Below are positions 8,761 through 17,161 of a stretch of 64,000 nt of DNA, in pieces (positions within the stretch are counted from its first letter, which is position 1; the number at the start of each line of letters is the position of its first letter). Position numbers and translations under genes: made by a program. The DNA is from Pectinatus brassicae. Its GTDB lineage: Bacteria > Bacillota > Negativicutes > Selenomonadales > Selenomonadaceae. The notes under the pieces are model-generated. The model did not search any database. It worked only from the letters and a program-made list of their open reading frames with translations, and was not told the DNA's origin. Location: contig NZ_JACHFH010000003.1 of NCBI RefSeq assembly GCF_014201835.1, positions 44,730 through 108,729 of the forward strand, given 5' to 3'.

Positions 8761-10968
8761 TTATTCACAAGGTGTTAAAATGATTTTAATATTATCGTTT
8801 TCATTTACTGGCGCAGTAAATTCCACAGGAAGATTGTTTTTTAGGATTTGAAAAGTCATGCGGCTGTCGGGTTTAGGTGGAGTGTAATCAGCGGCTAACA
8901 GAACATCACTAATTATTGCCTGTTTCCTTTTGCCGGCACTGTAGGTAATGTTGTCAGCCTCATTTACGAGATAATCAGTCTGGACAATATTGTCATTGAC
9001 AAGCAGAACATTATCGGAGGTTACGGGTACTAAGCAAGGACTATCATTGAATAAAACTGTTATATCGCTTGTCGTATTGTTGTTATTTAACAGAGATGAT
9101 AAGGGCAGGCGTTTGGGTTCAGTAAAATCAATCTCATCATTTTCTTTAACAATGTCTGATAAATAAGCAGTTTTTCCATTTAAATATATTTGTGGAGAAG
9201 TTTGGTATGTTTTATCGATACCGTTTAATGTGTAGTGATAAATATTGTTATTTATATTATAATGGGCATATTTTAAAGCATTGGCAATGCTGGCTGGAGC
9301 GGGGAAAATAATATTGTCTTTATCATGAACAACGGTAGTGAAATCATTTATGGGACTATCATTGATAAGAACGGACTGCTCAACAGCAATTTTTTCACCA
9401 TTTATATAAAGATTAATGCTTTGTGTTTCTAAAAATAAATCCGCTAAATGTACATTTGGTGTAGTGCCGTCACTGCCTTTTTCAATGCATATATGGCAGT
9501 TTTCTTCAATTTTATCACTTAAGGAAGCTTCATTGCCATTAAGGCTTATTTTAGCCAGTGTGCCCATGCTGCCGCTTAGAATATTTGATTCACCATTGAT
9601 GTTGACCATGATGCCAAGGCCAGGTTTACCATTATACTTACGAAGATTTATACCAGCATTTAAAAGGGCATCAGAAATAGTAAGTTCGCGGAAATTGAAC
9701 ATATTGTATTCGATATCATTAATATATACGGATATAAGATTTAGGGTTTGGGTGCCCAAGGTTTTTAGTATTCCTAATGGTGTTACGGCATCAGGTGTTT
9801 TTAGCACATCAGGAATATTACTGATATTGTCAACCTTATCAGGTGTTCGTACAGCTACACGTGGTTCGGGCATATCAAGGGTATGAGCTACTTTAGCTGC
9901 TAAGTTTGGTGTTAAGGATCCGCCGCCTACCAGCATAATAGCTTGCGGGGCTTCGGTATTTAAAGCCGCTATTTGTTTGGCAATAGCTTCAGCTAAATCG
10001 GTAATATTTTTATCAACACTATTGATAATTTCTTCACTGCTAAGGGTATATTCCATACCTAAAATATCAGTGAAATGGATTTTTTCATCGGCAGTATTTA
10101 TCAGCTGGCGTTTTATTTCTTCAGCAATATTAAAATCAAGCAGATACTGTTTAGAAATAGCTTCAGTTATTTCATCACCGGCCATTGGTACCATGCCGTA
10201 AGCAATAACGGAACCATCTTTGGTAATGGCAACATCGGAAGTACCGGCACCGATATCGACTAAAGCCAGATTTAAGTGACGCATGGTTGAAGGAATAAGT
10301 ACATTGATAGCCGCAATTGGCTCTAATGTCAGAGCCTGCATTTCAAGATTGGCGGTCGTTAAGGCTGATTGCATGGAATCGACAACCTGACGCGGCAAAA
10401 ATGTAGCAATGACACTAGCAACAGCTTGTTTACCGCGTTGTCCAATCAGGCTTTTTATTTTGGAGCCATCAAGCATATAGTAAACGGTGCTATAGCCAAC
10501 ACAATAATAAAAAGAACTGTCCTCAATAATGTGGGAAGCCGCCAACTTTTCCTGAGCGGCTTGAACAGTAATAAAATCAAGATGCTTTTCTTGTTCTTCG
10601 GTAATAATACCATTTATGTCCATACTGGCTTCGGCAGTCATTGTATACAGTGCTCGGCCGGCAGCGGCTACAGCAACTTTTTTTAAAGGACCGACTTGTT
10701 TTTCCAGCTTGTTTTTTACGGATGTTATTATTTCAGCAACTTGGGGAACATCATGAATCTGTCCGTCAAGCATGGAACGTGTCTTATGTTCCTGGCGCTC
10801 AGTGGCAATTATTTTAAGCTCGGATTGTTCATTTTCGGCAACAATACCAATTACACTTCTTGTTCCAATGTCTAGGGCAAAAACTTTATCAGCCTTATTT
10901 TGGGCATGTGATGCAGTAGGTCGATTATTTGTCCGTTTGGTTGCCGCAGGGGTTTTTCTTGTTCTCAT
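8761..10968 (-). CDS. FtsA-like actin-fold protein with long C-terminal extension
   Basis: Protein of 735 residues, much longer than classic FtsA (about 400-430). The N-terminal part has the actin/Hsp70 ATPase signature: phosphate-1 loop VFALDIGTRSVIGIV (about 29-43), an FtsA-type inserted domain, phosphate-2 loop ALVDIGAGTSDVAI (about 235-248) and the adenosine motif IMLVGGGSLTPNL (about 345). After about residue 420 come several short beta-rich repeats, each ending in a motif like NDNI or NDEI. No C-terminal amphipathic membrane helix is evident. A basic N-terminal tail (RTRKTPAATKRTNN) precedes the core. Family members in related bacteria are labelled cell-division FtsA-domain proteins. 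A role in division or envelope assembly is inferred, and a PilM-like role is possible. The start has a stem-loop between SD and ATG. Confidence 0.8.
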   Translation of the reverse strand: MRTRKTPAATKRTNNRPTASHAQNKADKVFALDIGTRSVIGIVAENEQSELKIIATERQEHKTRSMLDGQIHDVPQVAEIITSVKNKLEKQVGPLKKVAVAAAGRALYTMTAEASMDINGIITEEQEKHLDFITVQAAQEKLAASHIIEDSSFYYCVGYSTVYYMLDGSKIKSLIGQRGKQAVASVIATFLPRQVVDSMQSALTTANLEMQALTLEPIAAINVLIPSTMRHLNLALVDIGAGTSDVAITKDGSVIAYGMVPMAGDEITEAISKQYLLDFNIAEEIKRQLINTADEKIHFTDILGMEYTLSSEEIINSVDKNITDLAEAIAKQIAALNTEAPQAIMLVGGGSLTPNLAAKVAHTLDMPEPRVAVRTPDKVDNISNIPDVLKTPDAVTPLGILKTLGTQTLNLISVYINDIEYNMFNFRELTISDALLNAGINLRKYNGKPGLGIMVNINGESNILSGSMGTLAKISLNGNEASLSDKIEENCHICIEKGSDGTTPNVHLADLFLETQSINLYINGEKIAVEQSVLINDSPINDFTTVVHDKDNIIFPAPASIANALKYAHYNINNNIYHYTLNGIDKTYQTSPQIYLNGKTAYLSDIVKENDEIDFTEPKRLPLSSLLNNNNTTSDITVLFNDSPCLVPVTSDNVLLVNDNIVQTDYLVNEADNITYSAGKRKQAIISDVLLAADYTPPKPDSRMTFQILKNNLPVEFTAPVNENDNIKIILTPCE

Positions 10969-11211
10969 ATTTTTCCCACGTAAAATCGTGGATTGTCACC
11001 TCTTTTTATATAAATTGTAATATGTATAAATGAATTTTTACGAACAGTGAAACTAATAAAAATATTACTTTTAATTATAACATAAATAAAATGATAAATT
11101 ATAAATATAATTTGTAAAATTTTATGATAAATGCAAAGGTAAATTAGCTATGCATAAGGAATTTATAAAAGACAGTCAATATATTTTGATAATTAATTAG
11201 AGGTGAGCGAT

Positions 11212-12486
11212 ATGGGCGAGAATAAAGAAATTATAACAGGCAGTGATTTTAAACGAATGATAGCTGGAGCCTATAGTGCATTTTTACTGGAATATGAAAA
11301 TATAAATGCCCTGCAAAAGGCGAGTTTTTCTGGTGAGAAATATCCGGGACATAATTTGCTAAGGACGATGGGGGCTGCAGCAATAGCGTTAAAAAATAAT
11401 GATAATAAGGGAATTGGTGCTGTTTCCAGTATGGTTAGTAATTGTGCTGTACTAGGAGCTCGTGGTAATTCCGGTGTTATTTTAGCACAAATTTTTCGTG
11501 GTTTAGCAAAAGGGTTAGCAGGAAAATACGAAGTAAACTCTTCCGTATTTGGCAAGGCATTTCAATATGGCATTTTATATGCGCACAGAATATCAAGTGG
11601 AAATACGGAGCATCCGATGATTGTAATTGCCAAGGCAGTGGCCAAGGGGGCTTATAAAGCAGTTCGGGCTAATAGACCTATTTCAGAAATTTTGACGGCA
11701 GCAATAACTGCGGGTGATGATGCCTTGGAACGGGAAAAAATAGCACAAAGGCACATTGAGGTTGGAGCTAAAGCTTTAATGGTATTGCTGGAGGGATGTC
11801 AGGCGGGACTTGATGGCAATTTTGTATCGCCGGCAGTTGTATTTTCGGCAGGTACAACAACGACACATACGGTGCCTAACCCCACAGAAGATATTGTTCA
11901 TCCGTATTGTGTTCAGATGCGGATACGCAATTGCAAGGTTGGCTTATTGGAAGTAAAAGAAATACTGGGTAAGTATGGCAATATGCTTGTAATAAAGAAA
12001 AAAATGCATGATGTTTTCATTCATTTGCATACACAAAGTGCCGGGGTGTTGGCAGATCAAATAACAGGCTGGGGCAGTTCTTATGAGATGAGAGTAGACA
12101 ATATGGCTGATTTGCATAAACCGCTGATTTTAGCAAAACCGATTAAGGATATATGTATTTTAGCCATAGTTAACGATGAAAAAATTGTTGAACAGGTAGA
12201 GCAGTATGGTGCTATGCCGATAATTGTTGATAAAGATAAAGGCTTGGCCGTAGGGAATTTTGTTAATACTGTACATAGCGATATTGCTAAGCGTTACATT
12301 ATATTATCGAATGATAGTTCGCTTAGATTGATGCTATATCAAACCAAACGGCTTTTAGGCAAAAGAATACAAATTATATATAGTGAAAATACGATGCAGC
12401 AGTTAGCCGCATTGCAAGTTTATGACAGCGAGGAATCCTGGGAAAATAATATAAAGAAAATGGAAAATATAATTAAGAAGAAATGA
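11212..12486 (+). CDS. DhaL/FakA-like (DAK2) protein, probably not an active kinase
   Basis: Protein of 424 residues related to fatty-acid kinase FakA (usually about 550). The DhaL domain keeps LGARGNSGVILAQIFRGLAKG (about 80-100). A FakA middle domain follows (HPYCVQMRIRNCKVG, then VFIHLHTQSAGVLADQ), and the shortened C-terminal part ends near ALQVYDSEE. The stretch that in active kinases reads DGDTGTN, with the Mg-binding aspartates, is replaced here by GEKYPGH after ENINALQKASFS. That suggests loss of ATP/Mg binding. I chose ATG 11212, six bases after AGGTGAG, over the GTG nine bases upstream, which lies inside that SD. It stands alone, ahead of a terminator and a DnaA-box cluster. Confidence 0.75.
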   Translation: MGENKEIITGSDFKRMIAGAYSAFLLEYENINALQKASFSGEKYPGHNLLRTMGAAAIALKNNDNKGIGAVSSMVSNCAVLGARGNSGVILAQIFRGLAKGLAGKYEVNSSVFGKAFQYGILYAHRISSGNTEHPMIVIAKAVAKGAYKAVRANRPISEILTAAITAGDDALEREKIAQRHIEVGAKALMVLLEGCQAGLDGNFVSPAVVFSAGTTTTHTVPNPTEDIVHPYCVQMRIRNCKVGLLEVKEILGKYGNMLVIKKKMHDVFIHLHTQSAGVLADQITGWGSSYEMRVDNMADLHKPLILAKPIKDICILAIVNDEKIVEQVEQYGAMPIIVDKDKGLAVGNFVNTVHSDIAKRYIILSNDSSLRLMLYQTKRLLGKRIQIIYSENTMQQLAALQVYDSEESWENNIKKMENIIKKK

Positions 12487-12575
12487 TAAATATATTGCAT
12501 AAAAATTATTTTGTAGTAAATATGCAATAAAATAGAAGATTAATATTAGGGAAAATTGTAAAAAACAATTTACTG

Positions 12576-12825
12576 TTATCCACAACCTTATCTTGTGGTA
12601 TAAAAATATCAGACACTATATTTGGTGTCTGATATTTTTATTATATAAGGGTAAATCCCGTAGTTATAAGGGAAATATCATATAATTAATTTAGGGAATT
12701 CAATATAAGGAAAATATAGCTGTGGATAAAATGAAATTATCTTGTGGATTAAAAAGTGTTTTAATATAAAAAGCAAATAAAGTTATGCACAGAATTATCC
12801 AATATGTGTATAACTTTGTGCATAA
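12576..12825. other. cluster of DnaA boxes
   Basis: Within 250 bp of non-coding DNA there are perfect boxes TTATCCACA (12576-12584) and TGTGGATAA (12721-12729). Near-perfect ones are TGTGGATTA (12743), TTATGCACA (12783), TGTGTATAA (12805) and TGTGCATAA (12817). The surrounding DNA is very AT-rich. The rest of the 490-bp gap holds only the terminator at 12602. No dnaA or dnaN gene is in the window, so a DnaA-titrating or regulatory cluster is more likely than oriC itself, but oriC is not excluded. Confidence 0.7.
12602..12640. terminator. bidirectional terminator
   Basis: AATATCAGACAC and GTGTCTGATATT form a 12-bp stem flanked by A- and T-runs, about 115 bp after the DhaL-like gene. Confidence 0.85.
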
Positions 12826-12977
12826 CTCCATTATAATGAAAAATGGTTTTTTATACAAAAACTCAAGAAAATTTATGACAAAGGGACATTGCTTGTATCT
12901 AAAATAGGGATTTGTTATAATTGATAATGAATTTTATTGAAGTTATTGTTTTTGATAAATGGAGAAACAGATAGTAA

Positions 12978-13133
12978 ATGACAGATGAATTAAAACAAAA
13001 ATTACAAGGACGTATTATGGAATTAAAACGTCGTATGACTTATGATGCTAATGATTTGGAATATGAAACACATTTGCATATGATGCGGGATTTGCAGCGA
13101 ATATTAGATATACAAAACAAAAAAAGTAAATAA
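12978..13133 (+). CDS. small hypothetical protein (51 aa)
   Basis: Short open frame starting MTDELKQKLQGRIMELKRRM and ending DIQNKKSK. It is charged and predicted to be mostly helical, with no export signal. A weak GGAG lies 13 bases upstream. It ends 34 bp before mqnA on the same strand and may be its first operon partner. Amphipathic pattern and codon use resemble a real gene, but I recognise no family. Confidence 0.5.
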   Translation: MTDELKQKLQGRIMELKRRMTYDANDLEYETHLHMMRDLQRILDIQNKKSK

Positions 13134-13167
13134 ATACATTAATAATATTGAGAGGGAGGCATGAAAT

Positions 13168-14004
13168 ATGCATCCACGTGTAGGACATATAAATTTTCTC
13201 AACTGCCTGCCATTGACATATAGCCTGCTTAAATGCGGCTATCACAAAGACATGTCTTTGGTTATGGCTGTTCCGTCTGATTTAAATAAGGCCATGGCTA
13301 ATGAAGAGCTGGATATAAGTCCAATGTCATCATTTGCTTTTGCCCAGATAAGCGATAAAGCGATGCTAATGCCTAATATTGGCATTGTTTCTGATGGTGA
13401 AGTGCAAAGTATTATATTGGTATCGCGCAAGCCGATAAACGAGCTTAATCAGCAAAAAATAATATTGACAGCACAATCAGCGACATCACATTGTTTATTA
13501 AAAATCATTTTACAAAAAGCTTATAATCTGGTGCCGCATTATGAGATAAAAAAAATAGATCCCCGGCATTTATTTGAGGAAAATGATGATTATGCCGCGG
13601 CTTTGCTTATAGGTGATGATGCTTTATATGTAAACCACAATCATCAGGCTGGATTATATTATTACGATATAGGCGAACAGTGGAAAAAAATGACTGGTTT
13701 GCCAATGGTATATGCTGTTTGGGCGGTAAACCGCAATTTTTATCGGGAACACAAGGCTGAGGTAGCAGCAATATATAAACGATTGCGCGGCGGTTTTGAT
13801 AATGGCATTAAAAATAAATCATTAATGCTTGATATGGTAAAGGAAAAAACGGTTTTTTCACGAAATCAACTAATGGACTATTTTGAAGTGATAAAATATG
13901 ATGTGGATGAAGTGCGATTAAATGCATTGCAGCTCTTTTATAAATTGGCAGTTGAATGTAATTTGCTGGAAAAGATGCCAAGTATAGAAATAGTCGAAAT
14001 ATAA
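13168..14004 (+). CDS. mqnA: chorismate dehydratase MqnA (futalosine pathway)
   Basis: Protein of 278 residues with the MqnA/MqnD periplasmic-binding-protein fold. It dehydrates chorismate to 3-enolpyruvylbenzoate, the first step of the futalosine route to menaquinone. The N-terminal VGHINFLNCLPLTYSL and the ISPMSSFAFAQ segment are typical of MqnA, as is QSATSHCLLKIIL near the middle. RBS GAGAGGGAGG lies 12-20 bases before the ATG. No other mqn genes are in the window. MqnD is the alternative, but the N-terminal motif fits MqnA better. Confidence 0.8.
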   Translation: MHPRVGHINFLNCLPLTYSLLKCGYHKDMSLVMAVPSDLNKAMANEELDISPMSSFAFAQISDKAMLMPNIGIVSDGEVQSIILVSRKPINELNQQKIILTAQSATSHCLLKIILQKAYNLVPHYEIKKIDPRHLFEENDDYAAALLIGDDALYVNHNHQAGLYYYDIGEQWKKMTGLPMVYAVWAVNRNFYREHKAEVAAIYKRLRGGFDNGIKNKSLMLDMVKEKTVFSRNQLMDYFEVIKYDVDEVRLNALQLFYKLAVECNLLEKMPSIEIVEI

Positions 14005-14027
14005 TTGTGTGACTAAGAGGTAAATGT

Positions 14028-14324
14028 ATGGGCGAATATCTTATTTGTGATAAATGTAAGTATAATGCTAATTCTAAGTATAGTTATCCATGTGCCAGCT
14101 GTAAGCATACTAATTATTATAAGTATTTTACACCGGCTGTTAATGAATTTATCGGACAATGTCCTATTTGCGGAACACCTTATGATGAGGGAGATGTATC
14201 CATTAGCCGTGATATAAACATTGGGCCGTACAGTGTATTGAAATGTACATGTCATAATGGCGAATGCGGACAGGTGAGCACTTATAAAATCGGGACATAT
14301 ATAGAAAAGAAACAGCAGTCATAA
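14028..14324 (+). CDS. small cysteine-rich protein with zinc-ribbon-like motifs
   Basis: Ninety-eight residues with CDKCKYN and CASCKHTN near the start, CPICGTPYDEGD in the middle and CTCHNGECG near the end. These CxxC pairs suggest two zinc knuckles. There is no signal peptide. It follows mqnA by 23 bp and precedes a terminator, so it is probably the last gene of the mqnA operon. Function not recognised. Confidence 0.65.
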   Translation: MGEYLICDKCKYNANSKYSYPCASCKHTNYYKYFTPAVNEFIGQCPICGTPYDEGDVSISRDINIGPYSVLKCTCHNGECGQVSTYKIGTYIEKKQQS

Positions 14325-14350
14325 ATTTTATGACTGCTGTTTCTTTTTTA
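14305..14350. terminator. bidirectional terminator
   Basis: AGAAACAGCAGTCAT / ATGACTGCTGTTTCT forms a 15-bp stem around a 7-base loop, between two convergent genes and overlapping the ends of both. Confidence 0.88.
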
Positions 14351-14828
14351 TAAATTGCAGATAATTATTTGTATCCAGAGCAACTAAAGCAATAGCGCGG
14401 GCAAAAGGGGTAAGCCATTGTAAAGCTGGCTGATCCATTATAATACCTGGTTCAATTCGGCTGATAAGATAGGGAAGCTGCGGTGTTATAATAATATGCC
14501 GTTCACCAATTTTTTCTTTAATAATCTGATTGAAAATATAATAATCATTATTGCTGTAACCACAGGTTAGTAAATGCGCCTTAGCCCAGGTCGGATTTTT
14601 TAATTTTACATATATCTTAGTGATGCCCCCGCTGTTATCATATTGTGTTTCAATATGATAAGTATTAGTATCAAATTCAATATCAATCCCGTTTTTATCA
14701 ATAGTAAGTGGGAATAGATCTAAGATATGCTGGTACATGTCGGTACTAATAGCATTTTCGTCATAATGCTCAGTTTTACCATTATGAAGGGTAACATGAG
14801 AGATAGAATGTAAAGCAGCAGTAGCCAT
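14328..14828 (-). CDS. hypothetical protein (166 aa)
   Basis: Cytoplasmic-looking protein of 166 residues with no signal or membrane segment. It begins MATAALHSISHVTLHNGKTE and contains alternating beta-type stretches. The start ATG follows AGGAGG. It lies 28 bp downstream of another small unknown gene on the same strand, so the two are probably co-transcribed. I recognise no family. Confidence 0.6.
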   Translation of the reverse strand: MATAALHSISHVTLHNGKTEHYDENAISTDMYQHILDLFPLTIDKNGIDIEFDTNTYHIETQYDNSGGITKIYVKLKNPTWAKAHLLTCGYSNNDYYIFNQIIKEKIGERHIIITPQLPYLISRIEPGIIMDQPALQWLTPFARAIALVALDTNNYLQFIKKKQQS

Positions 14829-14856
14829 ATAAAATCCTCCTGAACATGATAAGAAG

Positions 14857-15150
14857 TTATATTTTTTTGATATTCTTTTTTATATAACGGTCAGTGGCAA
14901 AATCAATCATTTCCTGCCAGGTTTTAAATTTAGTATTTTTAGCAACATGTTTATCCATTAATGTTTCTGATAAATCTTCGAAATCCTGCTGACAGGAAAT
15001 AGAAAATTTGCCATTGGTTAAAAAACTGTCAAAGGACTTATAGCGGCTGTATTTTTTCATAAAGGTAGTATCGAAAACATCGTCAAAAACGAATGATATC
15101 GGTTGTGCTATATGCGGCAGTTGATAGTAACCATAAAGTTTTAATTTCAT
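14857..15150 (-). CDS. hypothetical protein (97 aa)
   Basis: Small protein, begins MKLKLYGYYQLPHIAQPISF and ends in a lysine-rich IKKNIKKI tail. It is rich in aromatic residues and has no signal peptide. Start ATG is preceded by GAGGTC. It is the first gene of a two-gene unit with the 166-residue protein. No family recognised. Confidence 0.55.
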   Translation of the reverse strand: MKLKLYGYYQLPHIAQPISFVFDDVFDTTFMKKYSRYKSFDSFLTNGKFSISCQQDFEDLSETLMDKHVAKNTKFKTWQEMIDFATDRYIKKNIKKI

Positions 15151-15221
15151 AATAATGACCTCACAAATAACAAATTAGATAAATTTAGCATAGCATATTT
15201 AGTTATTTGCAGTCTATAAAT

Positions 15222-15262
15222 AAACAGATAAAAATGATTGATTAATCATTTTTATCTGTTTA
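15222..15262. terminator. bidirectional terminator
   Basis: AAACAGATAAAAATGATT and its complement form an 18-bp inverted repeat immediately after the MCP stop codon. Confidence 0.8.
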
Positions 15263-15267
15263 AACTA

Positions 15268-16988
15268 TTAAGTTCTGAACTTATTTATCATATTTTGCAA
15301 TCCTTCAGCCATTTCTGCCAGATGACGGCTGGCGGAAGCTATTTCACCCATAGAAGCTGATTGCTCTTCCGTGGCAGCTGAAATGGTCTGCGTTTCTTCT
15401 GAGGTGTGTTTGCTTTCATCGTCAATATGGCGTACGGCATTGACAATGTTTTCTGTATGGCTGGTAATTTCCTGAACAGAAGATGAGGTTTCTCGTATTT
15501 GGTCAGTCATCTTTGTTATCATCGTAAGGATTTGGTTGAAGTTTTCACCAGCATGAGAAATAATCGCGGCACCAGCGGTTACTTCCTGTTTACTGTTGTT
15601 CATGTATTCTACAGCATTGCTTGTACGGTTTTGGATTTTTGTTATAAGCTCGATTATTTGTTTAGCTGATTCCTGTGATTGTTCAGCCAATTTGCGTACT
15701 TCCTCGGCAACTACGGCAAAACCCTTGCCAGCTTCACCAGCTCTTGCGGCTTCGATAGCGGCATTTAAGGCCAGTAAATTAGTTTGTCCGGCAATATTTG
15801 ATATGGCATCGACGATTTGACTGATTTCCTGAGAGGTTTCAGCCAGCTCACTAATAACAGTGGCAGTATGATTAGTGGTATTTTCAATGGTTTGTATCTG
15901 AGTAACAGCCTGTTTTAACGAGGTATCACCATCGTTAGCAGCGATAGCTGTTTTATCGGCAAAGGCCGATACAGTTTGAGTATTGGTGGCTACCTGTTTT
16001 ATAGCATCAGAAATTTGATTGACAAGGATGTCAGCATTATTAGTTAATTCCAACTGTTTCTCAGCACCATTGGCAACCTCTGTAATGGAATTGGCAACTT
16101 GCGTGGCTGCTTGTGAGGATTGTTCCGCACTAGCAGTAAGTTCTTCTGAGGCTGAAGCTAAATGGTCAGAAGTTTGGGAAATATGGGAAATGAGGTCTTT
16201 GGTGTTTTTATTCATCTTGTCAATAGCGCGCGACAGACTGCCGAATTCGCTTCTATCCTGCAGGCTTTTTTCAGGAACCTGATGGGAAAAATCGCCATCA
16301 GATAGAAAGGCTATAAAGGTAATAAAGTCCTGAATGCGGCCGCTAATCTGTTTTATCATAATTATTCCCAGTAATAAGCTGAAAATGGAAAAAAAGAGGA
16401 TAATTATTACAAATACCGTGACTAAAAATGTGAATTCCTTTTGGCTGTCTTCACTCATTTTATTAGCAGCTTCATTACTGGCTTGGGAGAGTTCAGTTAG
16501 ACCATTAGTGAATTCTTTGGATAAAATTTTTCCCTGCGTATTAAATAAATTATAGGCCTCGGTATTCTTGTTTTCGGCAGCTAAAGCGAAAATATCCTTT
16601 TGTACAGCGCGATATTTTTCGATAGCGTTATCAAGCTGCTGCAACTTGCTTTTCTCTTGTGTGCTTAAAGGCAATTGACGATATTTAGTGAGATTTTCAT
16701 CAAACCGCTGTTTTTTATCTTGAATATCAGCGGATAAAGTTTTATTTAATTCGGGATCATCAGTAAGCATAAATTCAAACATAACTGATTGAATATGGCG
16801 GGCATAGGCCCGATTCTCATTAAGCAGCTGTACGGCAATGAGCTTTTCATTGTACATTTTTTTTAAGGCATTATTATTTTTGTTGGCCCGTAATAACCAA
16901 TGCTGCCGGATAAAACCAGTGCTATTATGGAAATAGCAATAAGCAGGGTTAATTTATGCGATACTTTGAGATTATTAAGCCAATCCAA
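15268..16988 (-). pseudogene. methyl-accepting chemotaxis protein, one frameshift
   Basis: The two frames together give an MCP of about 573 residues, the same size as its neighbour. The start is TTG at 16988 (protein [13 protein letters not shown]) behind GGAGTGA, then helix TM1 ([22 protein letters not shown]). The frame breaks at 16880-16895; one extra base would give [20 protein letters not shown], as in related MCPs. The rest is intact: four-helix-bundle sensor, TM2 ([20 protein letters not shown]), HAMP, and a signalling tip with [20 protein letters not shown]. An internal start at MYNEKL would yield a protein lacking TM1, so the gene is probably inactive unless this is a sequence error. 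Confidence 0.8.
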
Positions 16989-17161
16989 AAAAATCACTCC
17001 TTTTTTATTACTGATTAATATCGTATATAGATAGAAATAGTACAAGGAAAAATATTACAAATAAACAGCTAATTGTATATGGCATGAAATAATAGTATTT
17101 TCTTTGCGGTAAATTGGCTGATATTGTTTTATGGGGTGATTGGTTTAGCTGAATGGGGAGT

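Noticed and set aside
9416..9886. Plus-strand open frame of about 156 codons
   Set aside because: Antisense to the FtsA-like coding region, whose motifs are clear on the minus strand.
12487..12977. Chromosomal origin oriC
   Set aside because: DnaA boxes are abundant, but dnaA, dnaN and other usual origin neighbours are absent, so I report only a DnaA-box cluster.
14328..15150. Toxin-antitoxin pair in the two small unknown genes
   Set aside because: Sizes and order could fit, but neither protein shows a known toxin or DNA-binding antitoxin motif.
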